A stretch of 49,516 bases of DNA. Origin: Polynucleobacter sp. 31A-FELB. GTDB taxonomy: Bacteria > Pseudomonadota > Gammaproteobacteria > Burkholderiales > Burkholderiaceae. The DNA is taken from contig NZ_JACVOO010000018.1 of the NCBI RefSeq assembly GCF_018882405.1, forward strand, positions 1-49,516. Direction: 5' to 3'. Each line of letters opens with the position of its first letter. Position 1 is the stretch's first letter. The notes below the pieces were generated by a model. It was not told the origin of the DNA, made no database searches, and saw nothing but the letters and a program-made list of their open reading frames with translations. The position numbers and the translations under genes are program-made. Below, in pieces: positions 25,645-35,447 of the stretch.

Positions 25645-26529
25645 ATGCCATTAAGTACTAAAGCCGTTACCAAAGCCGTCTTCCCTGTTGCTGGACTAGG
25701 AACCCGTTTCTTGCCAGCCACTAAGGCTAGTCCGAAAGAAATGCTCAATGTAGTGGATAAACCCCTCATTCAGTATGCGGTTGAGGAAGCGATTGCTGCC
25801 GGTATCACTGAAATGATTTTCGTGACCGGTCGCAGCAAGCGCGCTATCGAAGATCACTTTGATAAGGCCTATGAATTAGAAGCTGAGCTCGAAGCAAAAA
25901 ATAAGCAGGCTCTTTTAGAGATTGTGCGTAGCGTGAAACCAAGCCATGTTGATTGTGTGTATGTACGCCAACCCGAGGCCTTAGGTTTAGGTCACGCGGT
26001 TTTATGTGCAGAAAAACTTGTTCGTGACGAGCCCTTCGCCATCATCCTGGCGGATGACTTACTAGATGGTCAACCGCCAGTACTCAAGCAGATGCTCAAA
26101 GTATTTGATGAGCAGAATGGTTCAGTCTTGGCGGTAGAAAAAATTGATCCATCCAAAAGCAGTTTATACGGAATTATTGATGGGACGGAAGTATCCCAAG
26201 GTATTTATCACCTGAATGGCATCGTAGAAAAACCGCAGCCTAAAGATGCGCCATCTAACTTGGCGGTAGTCGGTCGCTATGTCCTGTCCTCGGATATCTT
26301 TAAACATATTCGCAATCTCAAGCCAGGTGCTGGTGGCGAAATTCAGCTGACTGACGCCATTGCTTCATTACTTAAAGAAGAGCCAGTATTCGCCTATGAA
26401 TACGATGGCGTGCGTTATGACTGCGGCAGCAAGCTAGGTTATCTCAAAGCTTCCGTGGAATTTGCTTTACGCCACCCTGAGGTGAGCACTGAGTTTGCAG
26501 CGTATTTGAAGAGTCGCTCTTTAACTTAG
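25645..26529 (+). CDS. galU: UTP--glucose-1-phosphate uridylyltransferase
   Basis: Makes UDP-glucose for envelope polysaccharides. The 294-residue protein starts with the nucleotidyltransferase signature [20 protein letters not shown] and [19 protein letters not shown]; later [29 protein letters not shown] and [12 protein letters not shown] complete the GalU pattern. It follows valS by 27 nt, probably in one transcript, and is followed by a strong terminator. A weak CGGAA is the only ribosome-binding candidate. Confidence 0.95.
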   Translation: MPLSTKAVTKAVFPVAGLGTRFLPATKASPKEMLNVVDKPLIQYAVEEAIAAGITEMIFVTGRSKRAIEDHFDKAYELEAELEAKNKQALLEIVRSVKPSHVDCVYVRQPEALGLGHAVLCAEKLVRDEPFAIILADDLLDGQPPVLKQMLKVFDEQNGSVLAVEKIDPSKSSLYGIIDGTEVSQGIYHLNGIVEKPQPKDAPSNLAVVGRYVLSSDIFKHIRNLKPGAGGEIQLTDAIASLLKEEPVFAYEYDGVRYDCGSKLGYLKASVEFALRHPEVSTEFAAYLKSRSLT

Positions 26530-26561
26530 TTCTCACAGCCATCTCCCCTGAGATAAAAATA

Positions 26562-26591
26562 AAAAAGGCAGAAATCACTTTCTGCCTTTTT
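26562..26591. terminator. Strong bidirectional Rho-independent terminator
   Basis: AAAAAGGCAGAAA (26562-26574) pairs perfectly with TTTCTGCCTTTTT (26579-26591) around TCAC. The 13-bp stem has A-runs and T-runs at its ends, so it can terminate galU on the plus strand and the alaS-tusA-like transcript on the minus strand. Confidence 0.9.
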
Positions 26592-26626
26592 CTTTTGCGC
26601 TGAAATTATTCAGCACTTAAAACCCT

Positions 26627-26866
26627 TTATCTTCTCTTGAGGAAGAAAACCAGTACATCCCCTTCAGTCGTGCTGGACAAGAGCTCATTACCAGTCTGTT
26701 TAGCAAACGCAGGAAAGTCATGGGCTGCACCAGAATCCGTTGCCTTTACTTTGAGCACTTCTCCAGACTGCATTGTGGCTAAAGCTTTCTTGGTACGCAA
26801 AATTGGGAGCGGGCAGTTCATGCCAATCGCATCTACCTCGAGATTGAATTGGATAGCATCACTCAC
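26627..26866 (-). CDS. tusA: TusA-family sulfur-carrier protein
   Basis: A 79-residue protein with the family motif [15 protein letters not shown]; the Cys of CPxP carries persulfide sulfur. Relatives pass sulfur to tRNA 2-thiouridine (TusA), molybdopterin or sulfur oxidation systems; the exact branch cannot be told from the sequence alone, so the symbol is by family. It starts with GTG overlapping the alaS TGA in GTGA, so translation is likely coupled to alaS. A terminator lies downstream. Confidence 0.85.
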   Translation of the reverse strand: MSDAIQFNLEVDAIGMNCPLPILRTKKALATMQSGEVLKVKATDSGAAHDFPAFAKQTGNELLSSTTEGDVLVFFLKRR

Positions 26867-29487
26867 TTAGAAGCCACCCAATCTTTCACACCAGCTAAAG
26901 CCGCGCCCAACTTACTAGGATCGGTACCGCCAGCCATCGCCATCTCTGGCTTGCCGCCGCCTTTACCACCCACCTGCTGAGCCACAAAGTTCACCAAGTC
27001 ACCCGCCTTTACTTTTGCAATCGAGTCCGCAGTTACGCCAGCAATCAAACTCACCTTATCGCCCTGCACAGAAGCCAAGACAATGGCGGCTGTTTTAAGT
27101 TTCGCCTTCAAGGCGTCCATAGTCTCACGTAGAACTTGCGCATCCGCACCATCCAAGCGCGCTGCTAATACTTTCAAACCATTGACATCGATTGCTTGTG
27201 TCGCCAATTCATCACCTTGGCTAGCAGCGAGCTTGGAATTCACTTTATCCAACTCGCGCTCAGCCTGACGCAGGCTTTCTTGCAACTGAGCAACACGATT
27301 CACCAAATCACCCGGATGGGTTTTGAGGATCGTCGCTGCCTCGTTAATCTTATCTTCTAAGCCTTGCAGGAAGTTCAATGCATTTCTACCAGTGACAGCC
27401 TCAACGCGACGGATGCCTGCTGCAACACCACCTTCAGAAACAATCTTTAAGCTACCAATATCGCCGGTACGGCCAACGTGGGTTCCACCACATAACTCTT
27501 TAGAACTACCGATTTCTAGAACGCGTACCTCGTCACCATACTTCTCACCGAAGAGCATCATGGCGCCAGTCTTTTGTGCATCATCCAAAGACATTACTTT
27601 TCCAGAGGTCGCAGTATTAGCGAGGATCTCGGCATTCACAATATCTTCTATCCGACGAATTTCTTGTGCGGTAATAGGTGCGTTGTGAGTAAAGTCAAAA
27701 CGGGTTTTGCTAGCATCAACCAAAGATCCTTTTTGCTGCACATGGTCACCCAATACTTCACGCAATGCTTTATGCAAAATATGCGTAGCGCTATGGTTAC
27801 GCATCGTTTCAGTTCTTTGTTCAATATCTACCAAGGCATTGATTACATCACCTACCTTGAGTTCGCCTTCTTGTACTTCACCTTGATGCCCAAAGACATC
27901 GGCTTGGATCTTGAAAGTGTCTTCAACTGCAAAGCGCACTGCTTCATTGCGCAACTCACCCTTATCGCCAACCTGTCCACCAGACTCAGCATAGAAAGGG
28001 GTGTTGTCTAAAACGATCACTGCCGCATCGCCAGCTTTGACAGACTGCACAGCAGAGCCATCAACATAAAGCGCAGTTACTTTAGCGCCGTCATGTTTCA
28101 AGGTGTCGTAGCCGTGGAACTGAGTTGGCTTACCGGAATACTCTAAGCCTTGAGCTACCTTGAACTTACCGGCTGCTCTTGCTTGATCGCGCTGCTTTTG
28201 CATTGCCAAATCAAAGCCTTCAGCATCCACCGTGACATCTCGCTCGCGGCAAACGTCCGCAGTTAAATCCAATGGGAAACCAAAGGTGTCGTGCAAACGG
28301 AAAGCAGTTTCGCCATCAACCGTCTTGGCGCCACCAGCAAGCGCGCCCTCCAAAATTTCCATGCCGTTAGCGATCGTCTGAAAGAAGCGCTCTTCTTCCT
28401 GCTTAATTACTTCGCTTACTTTATCTTTTGCTGCCTGCAACTCTGGATAAGCCTGACCCATCTCTTTTACAAGAGCAGGAACGAGTTGATAGAAGAACGG
28501 TTTACGTGCACCCAATTTGTAGCCGTGACGAATTGCACGGCGTGTGATGCGACGTAGAACATAGCCACGACCAGCATTACCAGGAATCACGCCGTCCACC
28601 ACAATAAAACTACATGCACGAATATGGTCTGCGATGACTTTCAGTGATGGGCTCGTTGGATCGCAATTCTCACCACCGGCCGCATCAACAGCTTCCTTAG
28701 CCGCTTTGAGCAAATTCACAAAGAGATCGATCTCATAGTTAGAGTGCACGTGCTGCAGAACTGCGGCAATACGCTCAAGACCCATGCCGGTATCTACGCT
28801 AGGCTTAGGCAATGGATGCATATTGCCCGCTTCATCGCGATTGAACTGCATGAATACGTTATTCCAGATCTCGATATAGCGATCACCATCTTCGTCAGGG
28901 CTTCCCGGAGGACCGCCGGCAATATGAGGGCCATGGTCATAGAAGATTTCAGTACAAGGACCACATGGGCCCGTGTCACCCATCATCCAGAAATTATCTG
29001 AAGCGTAACGAGCACCCTTGTTATCGCCGATGCGAATAATGCGCTCTGCTGGAACACCGATTTGCTTGTTCCAAATTTCATAAGCCTCATCGTCTTCCGC
29101 ATAGACAGTGACGAGCAGCTTTTCTTCTGGCAGCTTAAATACTTCTGTTAGCAAGCCCCAGGCAAACTGAATGGCATCTTTTTTAAAGTAATCCCCAAAA
29201 GAGAAGTTGCCTAGCATTTCAAAGAAGGTGTGATGACGGGCTGTATAGCCGACGTTATCCAAGTCATTGTGTTTGCCGCCGGCACGAATGCATTTCTGGG
29301 CGGTTGTTGCGCGGTTATAGGGGCGCTTATCAAAGCCTAAAAAGACGTCCTTAAACTGATTCATCCCCGCATTGGTAAACAACAGGGTTGGATCGTCTCC
29401 AGGCACCACTGGGCTGGAAGGAACAATTTGGTGGCCTTTTTGGGCGAAGTAGTCCAGGTACGCCTGGCGAATTTGGGAGACTTTCAT
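26863..29487 (-). CDS. alaS: Alanine--tRNA ligase
   Basis: Class II synthetase, 874 residues from ATG at 29487; the frame extends to a TTG at 29523 but [19 protein letters not shown] is the usual start. Catalytic motif 2 region ([21 protein letters not shown]), motif 3 ([12 protein letters not shown]), the editing-domain zinc ligands ([17 protein letters not shown] and [13 protein letters not shown]), and the C-Ala domain at the end ([12 protein letters not shown]) are all present. No Shine-Dalgarno precedes the ATG; an extended -10 ends 7 nt upstream. It shares a GTGA junction with the TusA-like gene. Confidence 0.97.
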   Translation of the reverse strand: MKVSQIRQAYLDYFAQKGHQIVPSSPVVPGDDPTLLFTNAGMNQFKDVFLGFDKRPYNRATTAQKCIRAGGKHNDLDNVGYTARHHTFFEMLGNFSFGDYFKKDAIQFAWGLLTEVFKLPEEKLLVTVYAEDDEAYEIWNKQIGVPAERIIRIGDNKGARYASDNFWMMGDTGPCGPCTEIFYDHGPHIAGGPPGSPDEDGDRYIEIWNNVFMQFNRDEAGNMHPLPKPSVDTGMGLERIAAVLQHVHSNYEIDLFVNLLKAAKEAVDAAGGENCDPTSPSLKVIADHIRACSFIVVDGVIPGNAGRGYVLRRITRRAIRHGYKLGARKPFFYQLVPALVKEMGQAYPELQAAKDKVSEVIKQEEERFFQTIANGMEILEGALAGGAKTVDGETAFRLHDTFGFPLDLTADVCRERDVTVDAEGFDLAMQKQRDQARAAGKFKVAQGLEYSGKPTQFHGYDTLKHDGAKVTALYVDGSAVQSVKAGDAAVIVLDNTPFYAESGGQVGDKGELRNEAVRFAVEDTFKIQADVFGHQGEVQEGELKVGDVINALVDIEQRTETMRNHSATHILHKALREVLGDHVQQKGSLVDASKTRFDFTHNAPITAQEIRRIEDIVNAEILANTATSGKVMSLDDAQKTGAMMLFGEKYGDEVRVLEIGSSKELCGGTHVGRTGDIGSLKIVSEGGVAAGIRRVEAVTGRNALNFLQGLEDKINEAATILKTHPGDLVNRVAQLQESLRQAERELDKVNSKLAASQGDELATQAIDVNGLKVLAARLDGADAQVLRETMDALKAKLKTAAIVLASVQGDKVSLIAGVTADSIAKVKAGDLVNFVAQQVGGKGGGKPEMAMAGGTDPSKLGAALAGVKDWVASK

Positions 29488-29494
29488 GCGAATA

Positions 29495-29503
29495 ATTATC
29501 GCA
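29495..29503 (-). promoter_or_regulatory. Predicted alaS promoter (extended -10, leaderless)
   Basis: The minus strand reads TGC-GATAAT at 29503-29495, an extended -10 with 5 of 6 matches in the hexamer. TTGCCC, 4 of 6 matches to the -35, lies 17 bp upstream. Seven bases separate the -10 from the alaS ATG, so initiation at or next to the A of ATG is predicted. Confidence 0.5.
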
Positions 29504-29610
29504 TTGGCACTAGTCGGGGGCAAACCCTAGGCAAAGCTCCTCAATCCTGCCTTACAATCCCGTAACATCAATAAATAGATCGGCATTTAAGTCGATATAA
29601 GGAGCTCAAC

Positions 29611-30072
29611 TTGAAAATTCGCAATCAACGGGATTTTGGCGCTGGAATCATGTACATGGTGATCGGCCTATTCTTTACCCTAGTAGCTACCCAGTACCCA
29701 ATGGGTACGGCAGCCAAAATGGGCCCAGGCTACTTCCCATTCTTCCTTGGCATCCTCATGACACTTTTAGGACTACTAGTTCTAATTAAGTCGCTAGGCG
29801 CAAAGGCGGCTATTGAAACTATTCCTAAATTCAACTGGAAGGTCATGGCTCAAATCACAGGCTCTGTGGTGCTCTACGGCCTGCTTCTCCCACGTATGGG
29901 CTTCCTGGTGGCCGTGGTGGTCTTGGTACTTGTTTCTGCCAGCGCTAGCAAAGAATTCACCTGGAAAGGTTCCTTGCTCAATGCAGGCTTCCTGGTGATC
30001 TTTACTTATTCAGTGTTTGTTGTGGGCCTCAAGCTTCAGTTCCCACTCCTGCCTGTATTCCTACAACAATAA
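29611..30072 (+). CDS. tctB: Tripartite tricarboxylate transporter, TctB subunit
   Basis: A 153-residue small membrane protein with four hydrophobic segments and the TctB-like start RNQRDFGAGIMYMVIGLFF and motif MGPGYFPFFLGILM. TctB is the poorly conserved small subunit of TTT-family carboxylate importers. The start is TTG at 29611: AAGGAG stands 6 nt before it, and no ATG fits. tctA follows 19 nt later. The family takes up citrate, tartrate, terephthalate or other organic acids; the substrate here is unknown. Confidence 0.88.
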   Translation: MKIRNQRDFGAGIMYMVIGLFFTLVATQYPMGTAAKMGPGYFPFFLGILMTLLGLLVLIKSLGAKAAIETIPKFNWKVMAQITGSVVLYGLLLPRMGFLVAVVVLVLVSASASKEFTWKGSLLNAGFLVIFTYSVFVVGLKLQFPLLPVFLQQ

Positions 30073-30091
30073 CGAACCGGGACTCTGAAAA

Positions 30092-31594
30092 ATGGATTTA
30101 TTTGCTAACTTAGCCCTCGGTTTTGATACCGCATTTACTTTACAAAACCTCATGTACTGCCTTATTGGCTGTATTTTGGGTACATTGATTGGTGTTTTGC
30201 CAGGCCTTGGCCCAATCGCAACAATTGCGATGCTATTGCCAGCTACCTATGCATTGCCTCCAATTGCCGCTCTGATCATGTTGGCTGGTATTTACTACGG
30301 CTCCCAATACGGCGGCTCTACAACTGCAATTTTGCTCAATATCCCAGGGGAAACGTCCTCGGTGGTGACGGCGATTGATGGCTACCAAATGGCCAGAAAT
30401 GGTCGAGCGGGCGTAGCGCTCTTTACTGCAGGTATGGGCTCCTTCTTTGCTGGTTGCGTAGCTACATTGGTTTTGGCTGCTTTTGCCGCCCCTCTCTCTC
30501 AGCTAGCCTTTAAGTTTGGTCCTGCCGAATACTTCTCCCTAATGGTTTTAGGGTTAATTGGTGCGGTGGTTCTGGCCTCAGGCTCTTTGATCAAGGCGAT
30601 CGGCATGATCATCTTGGGTCTCTTGATGGGCTTGATTGGTACGGACGTGAACTCCGGTGTATCCCGCTATGCATTTGACATCCCTGAATTAAGTGATGGT
30701 ATTGGCTTCGTAGCCGTTGCAATGGGCGTGTTTGGTTTTGCAGAAATCATGGGCAACCTTGAAAAGACCGGTGACGACGAGGGCTTCCTCAATAAGCTCA
30801 CTAGCATGGTTCCTACCAAACAAGACGTTAAGCGCATGATTCCTTCAATCTTGCGCGGTACTACTATCGGCTCAATCTTGGGAATTCTGCCAGGTGGCGG
30901 CGCAGCTTTGGCAGCCTTTGGTGCCTACTCAGTTGAGAAGAAATCCTCTAAGTACAGCCATGAGTTTGGTAAGGGCGCGATTGAAGGTGTAGCAGGTCCA
31001 GAAGCAGCTAACAATGCTGCAGCTCAAACCTCCTTCATTCCATTACTCACTTTGGGTATCCCACCAAACGCCGTGATGGCTTTGATGGTTGGCGCAATGA
31101 CGATTCATAACATCCAGCCAGGTCCACAAGTGATGACCAGCAACCCAGCTTTGTTCTGGGGCCTGATCGCATCCATGTGGATTGGTAACGTCATGTTGAT
31201 TCTCTTGAACTTGCCACTCATTGGTATTTGGGTAAAGCTCTTGAAGATTCCTTATCGCTTCCTCTATCCAGCGATTCTGGTGTTCTGCTGTATCGGTGTT
31301 TACACAGTAAACAATACGGTATTTGATGTTTACGTAACTGCAGGCTTTGGCTTGATTGGTTACTTATTCTTCAAACTCGGCTGCGAACCTCCTCCATTGC
31401 TACTCGGCTTCGTGCTCGGACCAATGATGGAAGAGAACTTCCGTCGCGCTCTATTGTTGTCACGCGGTGATTTCTCAACATTCGTAACCCGCCCACTATC
31501 TCTAGGCCTGCTCATCGCAGCAGCCCTCTTGGTTGTGATCGTGGCTCTGCCTGCGGTTAAGAAAACCCGTGAAGAGGCTTTCGTAGAAGATTAA
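30092..31594 (+). CDS. tctA: Tripartite tricarboxylate transporter, TctA subunit
   Basis: The large channel subunit, 500 residues with about ten to twelve membrane segments. Conserved family stretches: GVLPGLGPIATIAMLLPATY near residue 35, GIYYGSQYGGSTTAILLNIP, and the internal repeat-like ILPGGGAALAAFGAY with GPEAANNAAAQTSFIPLLTLG. It pairs with TctB upstream. The periplasmic binding protein TctC is not nearby; Burkholderiales carry many unlinked TctC paralogues. A terminator follows. Confidence 0.95.
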   Translation: MDLFANLALGFDTAFTLQNLMYCLIGCILGTLIGVLPGLGPIATIAMLLPATYALPPIAALIMLAGIYYGSQYGGSTTAILLNIPGETSSVVTAIDGYQMARNGRAGVALFTAGMGSFFAGCVATLVLAAFAAPLSQLAFKFGPAEYFSLMVLGLIGAVVLASGSLIKAIGMIILGLLMGLIGTDVNSGVSRYAFDIPELSDGIGFVAVAMGVFGFAEIMGNLEKTGDDEGFLNKLTSMVPTKQDVKRMIPSILRGTTIGSILGILPGGGAALAAFGAYSVEKKSSKYSHEFGKGAIEGVAGPEAANNAAAQTSFIPLLTLGIPPNAVMALMVGAMTIHNIQPGPQVMTSNPALFWGLIASMWIGNVMLILLNLPLIGIWVKLLKIPYRFLYPAILVFCCIGVYTVNNTVFDVYVTAGFGLIGYLFFKLGCEPPPLLLGFVLGPMMEENFRRALLLSRGDFSTFVTRPLSLGLLIAAALLVVIVALPAVKKTREEAFVED

Positions 31595-31617
31595 TTCTCG
31601 AACGCTTCCCAGAAACG

Positions 31618-31644
31618 AGCCCGCAGCAGTTTGCGGGCTTTTTT
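31618..31644 (+). terminator. Rho-independent terminator of tctBA
   Basis: AGCCCGCA (31618-31625) pairs with TGCGGGCT (31632-31639) around a 6-nt loop and is followed by TTTTT. It lies 23 nt after the tctA stop and only 34 nt before the glnS ATG, so it insulates glnS from readthrough. Confidence 0.88.
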
Positions 31645-31666
31645 CTTTATAGGCAGGGCTTTTCTC

Positions 31667-31672
31667 TACAAT
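31667..31672 (+). promoter_or_regulatory. Predicted glnS promoter (-10 TACAAT, leaderless)
   Basis: TACAAT (5 of 6 matches) lies between the tctA terminator and glnS. Only GGGCGC separates it from the ATG at 31679, so the transcript should begin at or beside the A of ATG. The G+C-rich spacer is the type found at promoters sensitive to ppGpp. No good -35 is seen. Confidence 0.5.
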
Positions 31673-31678
31673 GGGCGC

Positions 31679-33451
31679 ATGTCCCAAGATAGCAAACCCT
31701 CCAAATCGCCTGCCGGCACTGTTGCTGAGCCCTCTAACTTTTTGCGCCAGATCATCGACCATGACCTGGCGAGTGGCGCCTACCAGAACCGTAGCGATCG
31801 TAGCGGTCAAGCTATCCCTTCCATCATTACGCGTTTTCCACCAGAGCCTAATGGCTACCTTCATATTGGTCACGCCAAAAGTATCTGTCTGAACTTTGGC
31901 TTAGCTGCCGATTACAACAATCAAGCGGGTGGTGCACGTTGCAATATGCGCCTGGACGACACCAATCCAGTTAAAGAAGATATTGAGTACGCTGACAGTA
32001 TTTTGGATGCCGTTAAATGGTTGGGATTCGATTGGGGCACGCACCTCTATCACGCAAGCGATTACTTTGACCAACTCTATGAGTTTGCGGAAATCCTGAT
32101 TCAGAATGGCAAAGCGTATGTGGATAGTCAAAGCGCGGATGACATTCATACCAATCGCGGCAACTTTGGCCAAGTTGGAAAAAATAGTCCTTACCGCGAT
32201 CGCACGCCCGATGAAAATCTAACTCTATTCCGCGAGATGCGTGATGGCAAATTCAAAGATGGCGAACATGTTCTGCGCTTGAAGATTGATATGGCGCATC
32301 CGAATATTGTGATGCGTGACCCGGTGGTTTATCGCATTCGCCATACCGATCACCACCGTACCGGTAGTAAGTGGTGCATCTATCCTTTGTATGATTTCAC
32401 ACACTGCATTTCTGATGCGCTGGAAAATGTTTCACACTCTATCTGCACATTGGAGTTTGAAAATAATCGCCCGCTCTACGACTGGATCGTAGCCTCACTG
32501 GCAGAGCTAGGGATATTCAAAAATCCCGTTCCACATCAGTATGAATTCGCCCGCCTCAACCTCACTTACACCATCACCAGCAAGCGCAAGTTACTGCAAT
32601 TGGTAGAAGAAAAACATGTTGATGGCTGGGATGATCCGCGGATGCCAACCATCGTAGGTATCCGACGCAGGGGTTACACGCCCGAGAGTATTCGTTTGTT
32701 CTGTGAGCGCATTGGCGTTTCTAAAGCAGATAGCTGGATTGATATGAGCACTCTGGATCAAGCCTTACGCGATGATCTTGAAGCCAAGGCCCCACGGGCC
32801 ACAGCAGTTCTCAAGCCACTCAAACTCGTGATTGAAAACTTTGATGCTTCAGCAAGTGAGTCTTGCTCTGCTCCGCGTCATCCACAACATCCTGAGTGGG
32901 GTAACCGCGAGTTTCATTTCACAAAAGAATTGTGGATCGAAGAAGATGACTTTATGAAGGAGCCTGTTAAAGGATTCTTCCGGCTTTATCCACCGATTGG
33001 TGATCAAGCCGGTGGACGCGTGCGTCTTCGTCACGGCTTTGTCATTGAGTGCACTGGATTTGAAGTAGATGGCAACGGCAATGTCATTCAAGTGAACGCC
33101 ACTCACTTCCCTGATAGTAAGAGCGGTACTCCCGGCTCAAATAATTACAAAGTGAAGGGCAACATTCATTGGGTTAGCGCAGCAGAAGCTGTGCCGGCAC
33201 AAGTGCGTCTCTATGACCATCTGTTTAATGACCCGCATCCGGATAGTGGCGATAAAAATTTCCTTGATGCGATCAATCCAAACTCTAAGCAAACGATTAC
33301 TGCGTACTTAGAGCCTTGCATGAAAGATGCTAAAGCAGAAGATCGTTTTCAGTTTGAGCGTCATGGCTACTTTGTTGCAGACCAAAGCGACTCTAAACCA
33401 GGTCAACCAGTCTTCAATCGCACGGTCGGACTTAAGGATTCTTGGAAATAG
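31679..33451 (+). CDS. glnS: Glutamine--tRNA ligase
   Basis: Class I synthetase, 590 residues from ATG at 31679 (the frame is open to 31631, but the upstream part overlaps the terminator). HIGH motif in FPPEPNGYLHIGHAKS, substrate residues in RLDDTNP, a KMSKS-like loop in TSKRKLLQLVEE, and the two anticodon-binding beta-barrels at the C-terminus. Direct Gln-tRNA charging means GatCAB is not needed for glutamine; the free YqeY at 5535 therefore has another role. The last 20 nt overlap the end of the converging SDR gene. Confidence 0.96.
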   Translation: MSQDSKPSKSPAGTVAEPSNFLRQIIDHDLASGAYQNRSDRSGQAIPSIITRFPPEPNGYLHIGHAKSICLNFGLAADYNNQAGGARCNMRLDDTNPVKEDIEYADSILDAVKWLGFDWGTHLYHASDYFDQLYEFAEILIQNGKAYVDSQSADDIHTNRGNFGQVGKNSPYRDRTPDENLTLFREMRDGKFKDGEHVLRLKIDMAHPNIVMRDPVVYRIRHTDHHRTGSKWCIYPLYDFTHCISDALENVSHSICTLEFENNRPLYDWIVASLAELGIFKNPVPHQYEFARLNLTYTITSKRKLLQLVEEKHVDGWDDPRMPTIVGIRRRGYTPESIRLFCERIGVSKADSWIDMSTLDQALRDDLEAKAPRATAVLKPLKLVIENFDASASESCSAPRHPQHPEWGNREFHFTKELWIEEDDFMKEPVKGFFRLYPPIGDQAGGRVRLRHGFVIECTGFEVDGNGNVIQVNATHFPDSKSGTPGSNNYKVKGNIHWVSAAEAVPAQVRLYDHLFNDPHPDSGDKNFLDAINPNSKQTITAYLEPCMKDAKAEDRFQFERHGYFVADQSDSKPGQPVFNRTVGLKDSWK

Positions 33452-34319
33452 TTTTTAGAAACTCTGCCACGCTCGGATAGCGTAGCGGAGTTTTTAATTC
33501 TGCTAGTCGCGTATTCGTTACGCGTCGTGACTCCCGCATAAACGACCACAACATCGGGGATACGATTTTCTCCAACTGCTCAGCTGGCAATCTTGGTGGT
33601 CGATCTAAACCAAACGCATCAGCCACTTGATCAAAGTAATCACCCATCTTGGTCTCACCACCGTCACAGGCGTTAATGACTCGCTGTGGTTTACCGTGAT
33701 ACACAGCGGCACAAACTAATCTCGCCAAGTCATCACTTTGAATATGGTTTGAGTAGGCATCCTGAGCTGCAATTAAGGCAGGTGTTCCCGACTGAATGCG
33801 CTCAACCGGCAATCGGTCGGCAGCATAAATCCCAGGCACACGCAAAATGGTCAGGGCAACACCGTGAGCCGGCGCCCAAAGCCGTAGGCAATTTTCCGCA
33901 TCTACCCGTCGCTTGGCGCGTTCACTTTGGGGATTCACGGGCGTCACTTCACTCACCCTCCCGCCCGCATGATCCCCATACACACCGGTAGTGCTCACAT
34001 AAATCAAGCGCCCAACAGTATCGGAGCCTTGGGATAAAATTCGTAAGAGATTGCGAGTTCGGCAATCACGATGACCTGTATTTTGGGGTGGTGCCAAGTG
34101 GATTACGGTTTGTGCCAATCTACCTAAGCGCCACAAGCTATCGGGCTTATCCAGATCCCCCAAAATCGGAATCGCGCCAACCGCTCTCAACTCCTGAAAA
34201 CGTGCTTTCTGGGAAGTTAGGGCGTATACGCGATGACTTCGGGCAAGCTGCTTGGCAACACGTAGGCCAATGTCGCCGCAGCCGACGATCAGGATTCGAG
34301 ATTTACCAAAAGATTGCAT
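33432..34319 (-). CDS. Atypical SDR-family NAD(P)-binding protein (YeeZ-like)
   Basis: A 295-residue Rossmann protein. The dinucleotide loop is ILIVGCGDIGLRVAKQL at the N-terminus, followed by a predicted basic loop (SQKARFQEL) and the extended-SDR stretch YVSTTGVYGDHAGGRV. The classic YxxxK catalytic pair is not evident, which places it with atypical extended SDRs such as YeeZ. Substrate unknown. The ATG has no Shine-Dalgarno and follows a TACGAT by 7 nt. Its 3' end overlaps glnS by 20 nt. Confidence 0.8.
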   Translation of the reverse strand: MQSFGKSRILIVGCGDIGLRVAKQLARSHRVYALTSQKARFQELRAVGAIPILGDLDKPDSLWRLGRLAQTVIHLAPPQNTGHRDCRTRNLLRILSQGSDTVGRLIYVSTTGVYGDHAGGRVSEVTPVNPQSERAKRRVDAENCLRLWAPAHGVALTILRVPGIYAADRLPVERIQSGTPALIAAQDAYSNHIQSDDLARLVCAAVYHGKPQRVINACDGGETKMGDYFDQVADAFGLDRPPRLPAEQLEKIVSPMLWSFMRESRRVTNTRLAELKTPLRYPSVAEFLKTISKNP

Positions 34320-34326
34320 AGATCAC

Positions 34327-34332
34327 ATCGTA
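34327..34332 (-). promoter_or_regulatory. Predicted SDR-gene promoter (-10 TACGAT, leaderless)
   Basis: TACGAT at 34332-34327 on the minus strand, 4 of 6 matches to consensus, is followed by GTGATCT and then the ATG at 34319. The same hexamer and nearly the same spacing occur before polA. Weak on its own; the call leans on the repeated pattern. Confidence 0.35.
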
Positions 34333-34355
34333 ACGATTTATTGAAAGGAATGAGA

Positions 34356-35396
34356 GTGTCTTACCAAGTCACGCTCAAGGCGAGCGGCAAACAATTTACT
34401 GTCCAGAAGGATGAAACCCTACTTGAAGCAGCGCTACAACAGGGCATCACCCTTCCCTATGGCTGTAAAAACGGTGCCTGCGGTTCTTGCAAGGGTAAGG
34501 TACTAGAGGGTCAGGTAGAGCATGGCCAACATAGCGCTGCCGCCTTAAGCCCTACTGATGAAGCCGCTGGGGGTACCTTGTTTTGCTGTGCCCACCCTAA
34601 ATCAGACCTCCTCATTGAGGCTCGCGAAGTTCAAGGTGCTGGCGATATTGCTATCCGCAAGGTTCCCTGTCGCGTGAACACCATTACAAAACCGAGTACC
34701 GATGTAGCGATTCTAAAATTGCAATTGCCAGCTGCTGAGCGCTTTCAATTTCTGGCCGGGCAATATTTAGAGTTCCTTCTCAAGGATGGACAACGTCGCG
34801 CTTATTCGATTGCGAATGCCCCAGATCAAGAAGGTCCTCTCGAGCTACATATTCGCCACTTACCAGGCGGACTCTTTACCGATTTTGTTTTTGGTGCAAA
34901 AGATCCAGCACTAAAAGAGAAAGATATCCTGCGTTTTGAAGGGCCTTTAGGCAGCTTCTTCCTCAGAGAAGATTCCAAGAAGCCCATTATTTTTGTTGCT
35001 GCAGGCACTGGTTTTGCACCCATCAAGTCTATCGCTGAGCAAATGCAGCTCAAAAAGATTCATCGCCCTATTCACCTGTATTGGGGTGGCCGTCGCCCGA
35101 GCGATCTCTACCTCAATGAGCTCTGCCAGTCATGGGCTAAAGAAATCCCTGACTTTAAGTACGTCCCGGTTATTTCTGATGCCCTTCCAGAGGATCAATG
35201 GACTGGACGTACAGGCTTTGTCCATCAAGCTGTAATCGCCGACCATCCTGATATGAGCCATTACCAGGTCTATGCCTGCGGCGCACCCGTCATGGTCAAT
35301 GCAGCCCGCCAGGACTTTGCATCTCAATGCAAGCTGCCTGAGGACGAATTCTTTGCAGACTCCTTTACCAGCGCAGCAGATCTCGCTACAAACTAA
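34356..35396 (+). CDS. 2Fe-2S/FAD oxidoreductase (CDP-6-deoxy-delta-3,4-glucoseen reductase-like)
   Basis: A 346-residue electron-transfer protein with an N-terminal plant-type [2Fe-2S] ferredoxin domain (CKNGACGSCKGKVLEG, with a further Cys in LFCCAHP), then an FAD domain (RAYSIANAP) and an NAD(P)H domain (IIFVAAGTGFAPIKSI). The order ferredoxin-FAD-NAD matches reductases of oxygenase systems and the protein commonly annotated as glucoseen reductase in Burkholderiales. GTG at 34356 is chosen: AAAGGA stands 6 nt before it and MSYQVTLKASG is the family start; ATG at 34350 has no spacing. It could serve the Rieske oxygenase at 11573, but that is a guess. Confidence 0.85.
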   Translation: MSYQVTLKASGKQFTVQKDETLLEAALQQGITLPYGCKNGACGSCKGKVLEGQVEHGQHSAAALSPTDEAAGGTLFCCAHPKSDLLIEAREVQGAGDIAIRKVPCRVNTITKPSTDVAILKLQLPAAERFQFLAGQYLEFLLKDGQRRAYSIANAPDQEGPLELHIRHLPGGLFTDFVFGAKDPALKEKDILRFEGPLGSFFLREDSKKPIIFVAAGTGFAPIKSIAEQMQLKKIHRPIHLYWGGRRPSDLYLNELCQSWAKEIPDFKYVPVISDALPEDQWTGRTGFVHQAVIADHPDMSHYQVYACGAPVMVNAARQDFASQCKLPEDEFFADSFTSAADLATN

Positions 35397-35447
35397 CTTA
35401 CTAAGCGTGATAATAGAAACCTCATTTGATCTCACTTTGCATACGAT

